Position numbers and translations under genes: made by a program
Notes under the pieces: generated by a model
The model's database searches: none
Seen by the model: the letters and a program-made list of their open reading frames with translations, nothing else
What the model was told of the DNA's origin: nothing
Origin: an uncultured Mollicutes bacterium
GTDB taxonomy: Bacteria; Bacillota_I; Bacilli_A; Acholeplasmatales; Anaeroplasmataceae
Assembly: GCA_900547045.1 (NCBI GenBank)
Contig: URFB01000096.1
Coordinates: forward strand, 1-5,193
Direction: 5' to 3'
DNA length: 5,193 bases
In this document: piece by piece, positions 1 through 5,193 of the stretch
Layout: each line of letters begins with the position of its first letter
Numbering within the stretch: position 1 is the first letter of the stretch

Positions 1-64
1 AGCTGGATAGAGCACACGCCTCCTAAGCGTGGGGTCGGAGGTTCAAATCCTTTACGTTCCGCCA
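1..64 (+). tRNA. tRNA-Arg (anticodon CCT), 5' end cut off by the window edge
   Basis: This is a tRNA reading the AGG arginine codon. The sequence starts inside the D-loop; about 13 bases (acceptor 5' strand, two linker bases and the D-stem 5' strand) lie before the window. The D-stem 3' strand GAGC is at 10-13. The anticodon stem CACGC/GCGTG (15-19 with 27-31) encloses loop CTCCTAA, which puts anticodon CCT at 22-24. The variable loop is 32-36. The T-arm is 37-53, with loop TTCAAAT and two G-T pairs in its stem. The acceptor 3' strand is 54-60, the discriminator base is G61 and CCA is encoded at 62-64. The identity follows directly from the anticodon, and only the missing 5' part cannot be checked. 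Confidence 0.95.
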
Positions 65-97
65 CTTTAATAATAATGCTTGGATAGCACAAGCTTG

Positions 98-127
98 AAA
101 ATCACGGTTCCGTGATTTTTTTATTTT
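98..127 (+). terminator. Rho-independent terminator of the tRNA-Arg transcript
   Basis: A perfect 9-bp stem (98-106 with 111-119) closes a GTTC loop. Its 3' side runs into a T-rich tract ending around 127. It lies 33 bases after the tRNA CCA end, so it most likely ends the tRNA transcript. Confidence 0.88.
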
Positions 128-138
128 ATCCACATATT

Positions 139-178
139 AAAAAATAAAGGGTACTCTTGTTAGATTGAGTACCCTTTA
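139..178 (-). terminator. Rho-independent terminator of the DUF2188-MBL gene
   Basis: A perfect 12-bp stem (145-156 with 167-178) has a 10-base loop. Read on the minus strand, it is followed by TTTATTTTTT-type sequence (plus-strand A-run 139-148). On the plus strand the downstream sequence is alternating AT with no T-run, so it works mainly for the minus-strand gene, whose stop codon is about 20 bases upstream of it. Confidence 0.88.
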
Positions 179-179
179 A

Positions 180-196
180 ATATATATATATATATA
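180..196. repeat. Short alternating (AT)n tract
   Basis: Seventeen bases of strictly alternating A and T lie between the stop codon of the minus-strand MBL gene and its terminator hairpin. It is a simple-sequence tract that could vary in length by slippage. No function is apparent. Confidence 0.8.
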
Positions 197-198
197 AT

Positions 199-1608
199 TT
201 ATGCCCAAACTCTTATTGGTCTTTCCTTACCATCGATTGTAACCTTTAAATTAAACCATTCAGAATCCTTAAGCTTAGTTAAATTATTTGATGCCCAAAG
301 ACCTACACCTGAATCATTACATGAAACAATAATATTTCCATTCATAGCTTTAAAACCACTTGTTTTAATATATTGTCCACCAACACTAACGCCAGGAACG
401 TTTTGTTTATCTTTCTTAGTAGCAATTTCAAAGGTATCATAAATTGATGTTACATATACTGCATCCGTATATTTAGAAATTCGTGAGATGAATTGCTGAG
501 TTGGAAATTGATTATCGGTTACGCCTGTATATTCATTAGTACCGCAGCAGCATGATACAACACACATTTTAGGCTTAATTAATGCTAGTAAGCATTCATT
601 TGATGAGGTTTTAGATCCATGATGCCCAGCTTTAAATAGATCAACCTGAGGAAGAGTTTTATCTTTTGTTGAACCATCATAATATGCAGCAAGTGCTTCT
701 TCGCCTTCCTTTTCAAGGTCTCCGGTAAACATAAAGTAATGCTTATCGCTACCTGAATTATAAGTGAACATTGCACAAACCGAGTAATTATTCTCATCGC
801 TGTTTTTCTCAAAATAATATTTATTATAAATAATAGACATTGTTACCTTATCAGATAATTTAAAATCACGAGAAGCGCCATTTTCATTCTTCCAGCAATC
901 AGATGCGTAATAAATGTTAGCACCTTTTTTCTCTTGTTCTTCAAAGGCAGTTATAGTTTTTTTATATGTAGCTGTAGTTTTAGTAGTATATTTATTATAA
1001 ATAATATTCTCGGCTGAATATTCCTTTAAAATATTAGGGAAGGAATCAATGTGATCCTGATCACCATGAGTCATTATAATATACTCAAGCTTCTTATCTG
1101 TTACATATTTATTCATGTATGCAAGCGTTGTAGTTGATGAACCACTTCTTGACCCAGCATCAATTAATATATCCGTATCTCCAGCTTTAATATAAATTGA
1201 ATCTCCTGCCTTATCATTTCCTAGCATCATAAAATGAATTTGGAAATCATCATAAATAACACCCTCAGCGCTGCTATTAGAACCATTAGATGAATCAGAA
1301 GCTTTACTATCCATATTAGGCTTTATGTATTTTAAAAATACAAAGGCAGCTACTCCAATTACAATTACAGCTATTAATCCAAGCAATACCATCTTAAAGC
1401 CTGATTTTCTAGGCTTTTGAGACTGACTGTTCTTCTTTTTCACTGTATTTGTACTTTGCTTAGATGGAGTCTCAATTCCAAGGCTAGTATTTTTCTTTGT
1501 GCAATAAATAAGCGCCTCTTGATATGAATCAAAGGTTTTGCTTGCCCTTGACGCACCTTTTTTCTTAACCGCATAACGGCCATTTTTTTGTCTTTCAACA
1601 ATATACAT
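199..1608 (-). CDS. Membrane-anchored ComEC-like metallo-beta-lactamase-fold protein with N-terminal DUF2188-like domain
   Basis: The protein has 469 residues. Residues 1-40 resemble a DUF2188 domain: a YIVxR...GRYAVKKKGASRAS-type start, then a helix with spaced alanines. A Lys/Arg/Ser-rich linker (about 41-72) leads to one strong membrane helix (73-92) and a Ser/Asn/Asp-rich spacer (100-115). From about 122 the metallo-beta-lactamase fold of the ComEC/Rec2 type follows: strand ending in LIDAG (148-152), metal motif THGDQDH (H181, D183, D185, H186), FTGD (D297) and the family hallmark GHHGS (328-332). Positive charge before the helix predicts an inside N-terminus and an MBL domain outside the membrane. 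The ComEC channel domain is absent, so it is not ComEC itself; its substrate (nucleic acid, phosphodiester or another ester) cannot be told. The start is supported by AGGGTG five bases upstream (1614-1619) and by the domain beginning at residue 1. It is a single-gene unit with its own promoter and terminator. The fold is secure; the function is not known. Confidence 0.9.
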   Translation of the reverse strand: MYIVERQKNGRYAVKKKGASRASKTFDSYQEALIYCTKKNTSLGIETPSKQSTNTVKKKNSQSQKPRKSGFKMVLLGLIAVIVIGVAAFVFLKYIKPNMDSKASDSSNGSNSSAEGVIYDDFQIHFMMLGNDKAGDSIYIKAGDTDILIDAGSRSGSSTTTLAYMNKYVTDKKLEYIIMTHGDQDHIDSFPNILKEYSAENIIYNKYTTKTTATYKKTITAFEEQEKKGANIYYASDCWKNENGASRDFKLSDKVTMSIIYNKYYFEKNSDENNYSVCAMFTYNSGSDKHYFMFTGDLEKEGEEALAAYYDGSTKDKTLPQVDLFKAGHHGSKTSSNECLLALIKPKMCVVSCCCGTNEYTGVTDNQFPTQQFISRISKYTDAVYVTSIYDTFEIATKKDKQNVPGVSVGGQYIKTSGFKAMNGNIIVSCNDSGVGLWASNNLTKLKDSEWFNLKVTIDGKERPIRVWA

Positions 1609-1643
1609 TTTAACACCCTATTTTTTAAAAATTTTACCAGTAA

Positions 1644-1672
1644 ATTATATCCTAAAGAGCTTTTGAAATCAA
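1644..1672 (-). promoter_or_regulatory. Sigma-A-type promoter for the DUF2188-MBL gene
   Basis: On the minus strand, -35 TTGATT (1667-1672) and a perfect -10 TATAAT (1644-1649) are separated by exactly 17 bases. The -10 lies 35 bases before the start codon, leaving a leader of roughly 25-30 bases. Confidence 0.8.
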
Positions 1673-1677
1673 TATTA

Positions 1678-1708
1678 TTAATAAATCATATTTAAATTAT
1701 GCTATAAT
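1678..1708 (+). promoter_or_regulatory. Extended -10 promoter for tmcAL
   Basis: A perfect TATAAT (1703-1708) is preceded by TG one base upstream (1700-1701), which makes an extended -10. The best -35 candidate, TTAATA at 1678-1683, is poor and at 19-base spacing; extended -10 promoters tolerate this. The start codon is 19 bases after the -10, so the leader is very short, about 10-13 bases, just enough for the ribosome binding site. Confidence 0.72.
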
Positions 1709-1714
1709 ATTTTC

Positions 1715-1720
1715 AGGTGA
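1715..1720 (+). promoter_or_regulatory. Ribosome binding site deciding the tmcAL start
   Basis: AGGTGA ends one base before an in-frame GTG (1722) and seven bases before ATG (1728). Only the ATG has normal spacing, so translation should start at 1728 rather than at the longer GTG frame. Confidence 0.82.
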
Positions 1721-1727
1721 AGTGGAA

Positions 1728-2846
1728 ATGAAAAAAATTGGTATTATTTGTGAATACAATCCCCTGCATAATGGACACGTTTATCATTTTAATGAAATTA
1801 GAAAACAAAGCCATGCTGATTATATAATTTTATCTCTTTCAGGCTATTTAACCCAAAGAGGAGACCTCGCTATTTTAGATAAATTTACAAGAGCTAAGCT
1901 TGCCCTTAGGATGGGTGTTGATTTAGTTATTGAATGCCCTTCCTTATTATCGATGAATGAGGCCTTAATCTTTGCCAATGCCCATGTTAAAAATCTAGCA
2001 AATGCTGGGGTTGATGAAATTTGGATTGGCTCTGAAAATGGTGATGAAAAAATATATCAAAAATATCATGAGCTTATAAATGATAAAGCCTTCCATGATA
2101 AATTAGATGCTAGTATAGCATTAGGTATAAGCTATAAGGAAGCCTTCAATCAAACAATTAAAGCCTCAAATCTTGAGGCCTTAAAATCAAATGATATGCT
2201 TGGTCTTTTCTATTACGAGGCTATCTTAAAAATTAAGCCTAGCATTAAGCTTAAGACTATTAAAAGGACCAATTCCTTTATCGAATCCAAATATAACACT
2301 AGCTCTATTCAAAGTGCAAGCTCAATTAGAGCTAATCTTAATGACGCAGCAAAATACGTTCCATCATATGTAATACCATACCTACGCCACACTCTAGATA
2401 ATAATTTTCTTGTTCCATTTATCAAATTTAATATTTTAAATTATGATCTGAAGGATTTAGCCGAAAGCTCAGAAGGAATTGAAAACCGTCTTAAAAAGCT
2501 TAGTGGTAATACAATTGATGAGCTAATTGAAAGCATTAAAACTAAAAGATATAGCGAATCAAAAATTAGAAGACTTTTAATGGATAGCTGCTTTCTAATA
2601 AAAAAGGATGATATTTCCTATAGTATTAATAATTATGATTATATTAGAGTCTTAGGCTTTAACCAAAAGGGTCAGGAAATTTTAAAGAATATATCCGATA
2701 TAAAAATATATACTAACATTAAGGAAGGCATTAATCCTATTTTAGATTTTGAAATTAAAATTGCTAAAATTCTTGATCTAATTTTCAAGAGAAATATTAC
2801 CAAAATGGAAATAACTAAGCCCATAATAAAAGAGCATTTGGATTAA
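1728..2846 (+). CDS. tmcAL: tRNA(Met) cytidine acetate ligase TmcAL (YlbM family)
   Basis: This cytoplasmic enzyme makes N4-acetylcytidine at wobble position 34 of elongator tRNA-Met, using ATP and acetate, and so protects AUG/AUA discrimination; this is known for the Bacillus subtilis family member. The protein has 372 residues. It opens with the nucleotidyltransferase-like ATP-binding stretch GIICEYNPLHNGH (5-17), which carries the HxGH-type motif. Next come SGYLTQRGD (38-46), VIECP (67-71), G101 in IGSENG, N155 in SNDMLG, R180 in IKRTN and SASSIR (196-201). The glycine, asparagine and arginine fall where the family contacts ATP. The remaining roughly 170 residues are a lysine-rich, mostly helical C-terminal part that fits tRNA binding. 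The B. subtilis protein is about 415 residues, so this one is somewhat short at the C-terminus but ends naturally, with a terminator over its stop codon. An in-frame GTG at 1722 would add two residues but is too near the ribosome binding site. Confidence 0.93.
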   Translation: MKKIGIICEYNPLHNGHVYHFNEIRKQSHADYIILSLSGYLTQRGDLAILDKFTRAKLALRMGVDLVIECPSLLSMNEALIFANAHVKNLANAGVDEIWIGSENGDEKIYQKYHELINDKAFHDKLDASIALGISYKEAFNQTIKASNLEALKSNDMLGLFYYEAILKIKPSIKLKTIKRTNSFIESKYNTSSIQSASSIRANLNDAAKYVPSYVIPYLRHTLDNNFLVPFIKFNILNYDLKDLAESSEGIENRLKKLSGNTIDELIESIKTKRYSESKIRRLLMDSCFLIKKDDISYSINNYDYIRVLGFNQKGQEILKNISDIKIYTNIKEGINPILDFEIKIAKILDLIFKRNITKMEITKPIIKEHLD

Positions 2847-2861
2847 TGCTCCTTTTATTAT
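2828..2861. terminator. Bidirectional terminator between tmcAL and map
   Basis: The stem GAGCATT/AATGCTC (2832-2838 with 2845-2851) has a 6-base loop and extends by three A-T pairs past one mismatch. The plus strand continues CTTTTATTATTATT and the minus strand continues TTTTATTAT, so it can serve both convergent genes. It contains the last codons and stop of tmcAL and starts right after the map stop codon. Confidence 0.82.
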
Positions 2862-3682
2862 TATTTAGATAATATCTCTGCATGATCCTCAAATACAGCA
2901 ATTGTGTATTCCCATTGTGCACTATAAGAACCATCATCAGTATAAATTGTCCAATCATTTGCAGAATCTACAAAGACATGACGCTTTCCTTCATTAATCA
3001 TTGGTTCAATTGTAAATACCATACCTGGAGTAATAAGCATTCCTTCGCCTTTTTTACCAACGTGACAAACATATGGATCCTCATGAAGCTCAAGACCAAC
3101 ACCGTGACCTCCTACCTCTACTACTACAGAAAAACCATTTTGCTTAGCGTGCTTATTAATAATATATCCAATATCTCCTAATGTAGTTTGCCAAGGTACA
3201 ATCGCCTCAAAGGCCTTATCAAGGCACTCCTTAGTAACACGAACAAGTCTTTCATGCTTAGGATCTGTTTTCCCACCAATAATATACATTCTTGAGGCAT
3301 CACCATAGTAGCCATTTAATCTTGTTGTACAGTCAACATTAACAATATCACCAGGCATTAAAATATCCTTGCTTGATGGAATACCATGACAAACCTGATC
3401 ATTAATTGAAGTACAGCATGATTTAGGGAAGCCCTCATAGCCAAGTGGTGCAGGATATCCTCCTAGCTCCTTAGATGTTCTATTAACAATTTGATCAATT
3501 TCTTCAGTTGTCATTAAAGGTCTGATGGCCTTTGAAACGGCATCTAATACCTTTGAGTTAGCAATTGAAGCTTGTCTAATTCCTTCGATTTGCTCATCAG
3601 ATTTAATCATCGCATCTGTTGGGACAATAACATTCTTTTCTCTTAATTCACGTAAACGTGCTAAAATTTCTTCACGATTCAT
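2861..3682 (-). CDS. map: Type 1 methionine aminopeptidase
   Basis: This cytosolic dimetal hydrolase removes the initiator methionine from new proteins when the next residue is small. The protein has 273 residues. All five metal ligands of the pita-bread fold are visible: D117 (VNVDCT), D128 (GDASRM), H193 (GGHGVG), E226 (FTIEPM) and E258 (QWEYT). Substrate-site histidines H99 (VCHG) and H200 (ELHEDP) are also present, matching E. coli H79 and H178. Relative to the E. coli type it has about 20-28 extra N-terminal residues, charged and probably helical, without the cysteines of a SEC-C zinc motif. A tyrosine follows E258 where many relatives have histidine. The start is supported by GAGGAA six bases upstream (3689-3694); an overlapping ATG seven bases earlier is out of frame. 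It has its own promoter and is not in the usual secY-adk-map-infA setting, so it may be a second copy in the genome. Confidence 0.95.
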   Translation of the reverse strand: MNREEILARLRELREKNVIVPTDAMIKSDEQIEGIRQASIANSKVLDAVSKAIRPLMTTEEIDQIVNRTSKELGGYPAPLGYEGFPKSCCTSINDQVCHGIPSSKDILMPGDIVNVDCTTRLNGYYGDASRMYIIGGKTDPKHERLVRVTKECLDKAFEAIVPWQTTLGDIGYIINKHAKQNGFSVVVEVGGHGVGLELHEDPYVCHVGKKGEGMLITPGMVFTIEPMINEGKRHVFVDSANDWTIYTDDGSYSAQWEYTIAVFEDHAEILSK

Positions 3683-3688
3683 TGTTCA

Positions 3689-3694
3689 TTCCTC
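3689..3694 (-). promoter_or_regulatory. Ribosome binding site of map
   Basis: GAGGAA on the minus strand lies six bases before the ATG at 3680-3682. An out-of-frame ATG nearly abuts it and is too close to be used, so this site fixes the map start. Confidence 0.8.
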
Positions 3695-3706
3695 ATTTCT
3701 TCTTTA

Positions 3707-3735
3707 ATTATACTTTAAATACATTTTTTCTTCAA
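3707..3735 (-). promoter_or_regulatory. Sigma-A-type promoter for map
   Basis: On the minus strand, -35 TTGAAG (3730-3735) and a perfect -10 TATAAT (3707-3712) are spaced by exactly 17 bases, 24 bases before the map start codon. With the gdhA terminator just upstream, it implies that map is transcribed on its own. Confidence 0.82.
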
Positions 3736-3765
3736 TCATTTTGTTCTAGATATTAGATTAAACTA

Positions 3766-3797
3766 ACTAAAAAAATAAAAAGGAGCAATGCTCCTTA
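3766..3797 (-). terminator. Rho-independent terminator of gdhA, overlapping its stop codon
   Basis: AAGGAGC/GCTCCTT (3780-3786 with 3790-3796) forms a 7-bp stem with a 3-base loop. On the minus strand it is followed by TTTATTTTTTT. The TAA stop codon of gdhA (3795-3797) is part of the stem. It separates gdhA from the map promoter. Confidence 0.85.
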
Positions 3798-5135
3798 AAT
3801 TAAGCCTTGCTCGATCATTGCCTGTGATACCTTTTTAAATCCAGCAATATTGGCACCCTTTAGGGTATCAAAATCATTTCCACATTCATGAGCAACCTGA
3901 TATACAGTGCCAAAAATGTTTTCCATAATGTCCTTAAGCTTTGCATCAACCTCTTCAAATGTCCAAGCTAAACGAAGTGAATTTTGAGACATTTCAAGTC
4001 CACTAGTTGCAACACCACCAGCATTTGCAGCCTTAGCAGGTCCATATACAACATTATTATCAATAAAGTATTGGCTAGCCTCTAGGCTTGATGGCATATT
4101 AGCTCCCTCACAAACAGCGATAACACCATTTTTAACAAGCTCCTTAGCATCGTTAATATCTATTTCATTTTGAGTTGCACAAGGTAAGGCAATATCACAT
4201 TTAATTTTCCAAATGCTCTTTGAATTTTCAAAATATTTAGCATCCTTATGAGTATCAAGGTATTCCTTAATTCTTCCACGCTTAACTTCCTTAAGCTCTC
4301 TTACAAAATCAAGGTCTATACCCTTTTCATCATAAATTACACCATTTGAATCACTCATAGCTATTACTGTAGCTCCAAGCTCAGTAGCCTTGTAGGCTGC
4401 ATAGATTGCTACATTACCAGAGCCTGATACTACAACCTTTTTATTTTTAAATGATTCACCCTTTAGGCACTCTAAGGCCTTATTAGTGAAATAGCATAGA
4501 CCATATCCTGTAGCCTCCTTACGAGCTAAAGATCCACCATAGCTTAAGCCCTTACCTGTTAAAACACCACATGATTCATTTTTAATTTTCTTATATTGAC
4601 CATATAAATAGCCAATTTCCCTTCCACCAACACCAATATCACCGGCTGGCACATCAGTAAATTGACCAATATGACGATAAAGCTCTGTCATAAAGGCTTG
4701 ACAGAAGCGCATAATTTCTGCATCTGATTTCCCCTTAGGATCAAAATCTGAGCCTCCCTTAGCACCACCCATAGGAAGTCCTGTTAAGGAATTCTTAAGT
4801 GTTTGCTCTAATCCTAAAAATTTAATAATTGATAAATTAACACTAGGATGGAATCTTAAACCACCCTTATAAGGCCCAATTGCACTATTAAATTGAACAC
4901 GATAACCCCTATTTACCTGAATATTACCATTATCATCCTGCCAGCAAACTCTAAACATTACAATTCTTTCTGGTTCAACAAAACGTTCAAGAATATGCTT
5001 TTTTTCAATTTCAGGATGAATACTAACGTAATCATCAAGTGTTGATAGAATTTCCTGGGCTGCTTGATTGAACTCAGGCTCATTAGGATTCTTCTTTTTT
5101 ACATCATCAAGTACTTTTAATATATAATCATTCAT
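3795..5135 (-). CDS. gdhA: NADP-type glutamate dehydrogenase
   Basis: This cytosolic, normally hexameric enzyme interconverts 2-oxoglutarate plus ammonia and glutamate, here probably in the assimilatory, NADPH-using direction. The protein has 446 residues, the usual length for the short bacterial class. The substrate domain shows GPYKGGLRFHP (88-97, K90), EQTLKN (110-115, Q111 and K114), PMGGAKGG (121-128, catalytic K126) and PAGDIGVGGRE (163-173, D166). The Rossmann coenzyme domain has GSGNVA (238-243), and SDSNG (261-265) follows the second strand, as in NADP-preferring relatives such as E. coli GdhA. NAGGVATSGLEMSQNS (371-386) is also typical. The frame stays open upstream to an ATG at 5180, but the 15 extra residues are not family-like and cover the leader and ribosome binding site; ATG 5135 matches homologue starts. 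AGGAG (5146-5150 on the plus axis) lies about 11 bases before it, a rather long spacing. Coenzyme preference is inferred from motif similarity. Confidence 0.96.
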   Translation of the reverse strand: MNDYILKVLDDVKKKNPNEPEFNQAAQEILSTLDDYVSIHPEIEKKHILERFVEPERIVMFRVCWQDDNGNIQVNRGYRVQFNSAIGPYKGGLRFHPSVNLSIIKFLGLEQTLKNSLTGLPMGGAKGGSDFDPKGKSDAEIMRFCQAFMTELYRHIGQFTDVPAGDIGVGGREIGYLYGQYKKIKNESCGVLTGKGLSYGGSLARKEATGYGLCYFTNKALECLKGESFKNKKVVVSGSGNVAIYAAYKATELGATVIAMSDSNGVIYDEKGIDLDFVRELKEVKRGRIKEYLDTHKDAKYFENSKSIWKIKCDIALPCATQNEIDINDAKELVKNGVIAVCEGANMPSSLEASQYFIDNNVVYGPAKAANAGGVATSGLEMSQNSLRLAWTFEEVDAKLKDIMENIFGTVYQVAHECGNDFDTLKGANIAGFKKVSQAMIEQGLI

Positions 5136-5145
5136 AATTTTCACA

Positions 5146-5150
5146 ACTCC
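5146..5150 (-). promoter_or_regulatory. Ribosome binding site of gdhA, with unusually long spacing
   Basis: AGGAG on the minus strand is about 10-11 bases before ATG 5135. An in-frame GTG only two bases after it is too close to be a good start. This site argues against the upstream ATG at 5180, which would place it inside the coding region. Confidence 0.65.
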
Positions 5151-5162
5151 TATGCTATTATG

Positions 5163-5193
5163 ATAATACTTTTTATTCAAAAAGAAAAGAAAA
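5163..5193 (-). promoter_or_regulatory. Probable gdhA promoter region (partial)
   Basis: The minus strand holds a -10-like TATTAT (5163-5168), giving a leader of about 20-27 bases. Upstream is a T-rich stretch with a weak -35 candidate. An inverted repeat CTTTTT-4-AAAAAG (5169-5174 with 5179-5184) sits just upstream of the -10. The window ends here, so the upstream part cannot be seen and the promoter call is tentative. Confidence 0.4.

Noticed and set aside
139..178. CRISPR repeat, attachment site or small RNA in the tRNA-MBL gap
   Set aside because: The only structures are two terminator hairpins and an (AT)n tract; there are no repeated units, no integrase gene in view and no duplicate of the tRNA 3' end.
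585..812. 75-codon minus-strand open frame
   Set aside because: It lies wholly inside the MBL gene in another frame, has no recognisable domain and covers the conserved GHHGS and FTGD coding sequence.
1722..1727. GTG start for TmcAL two codons upstream
   Set aside because: It is only one base after the ribosome binding site, while ATG 1728 has normal spacing and gives the family-typical MKKIGIICEYNP start.
2882..3181. 99-codon plus-strand open frame
   Set aside because: It is antisense to the conserved metal-ligand region of map; its protein has low-complexity Ile/Asn/Cys content and no ribosome binding site was seen.
3525..3707. 60-codon plus-strand open frame
   Set aside because: It is antisense to the 5' end and leader of map and overlaps map's ribosome binding site and the edge of its promoter; no family resemblance.
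5136..5180. 15-residue N-terminal extension of GdhA from ATG 5180
   Set aside because: It would run through the ribosome binding site and promoter-like sequence, and the resulting N-terminus is unlike other GdhA proteins.

Overview
The window is an AT-rich, tightly packed bacterial chromosome segment. Low GC, strong AGGAG-type ribosome binding sites, consensus TTGAnn-17-TATAAT promoters, short U-tailed hairpin terminators and the presence of TmcAL (the YlbM family) all point to a low-GC member of the Bacillota, perhaps an Erysipelotrichia-like or uncultured gut Bacilli lineage. The lineage below phylum is a guess. Tryptophans are encoded by TGG and the reading frames are intact, so nothing suggests a recoded genetic code.

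Layout from left to right. The 3' five-sixths of a tRNA-Arg(CCT) enters from the left edge and is followed by its own terminator (98-127). A minus-strand gene (199-1608) encodes a membrane-anchored ComEC-like metallo-beta-lactamase-fold protein with an N-terminal DUF2188-like domain, and has its own terminator (139-178). A divergent promoter region (1609-1727) separates it from tmcAL (plus strand, 1728-2846), which encodes the tRNA-Met cytidine acetate ligase. tmcAL converges on map (minus, 2861-3682), a type 1 methionine aminopeptidase, across a shared bidirectional terminator. Upstream of map, on the same strand but behind its own terminator, lies gdhA (minus, 3795-5135), an NADP-type glutamate dehydrogenase. 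The last 58 bases are its leader and probable promoter.

Each protein gene appears to be an independent transcription unit, with visible promoters and terminators at most boundaries. No operon or multi-gene system is evident. Three genes are housekeeping: tRNA wobble modification, N-terminal methionine removal and ammonia assimilation. The only gene of uncertain role is the DUF2188-membrane-MBL protein. I looked for an undescribed multi-component system and did not find one; the domain fusion at 199-1608 is the most notable item. There is no gene-free stretch longer than about 135 bases.
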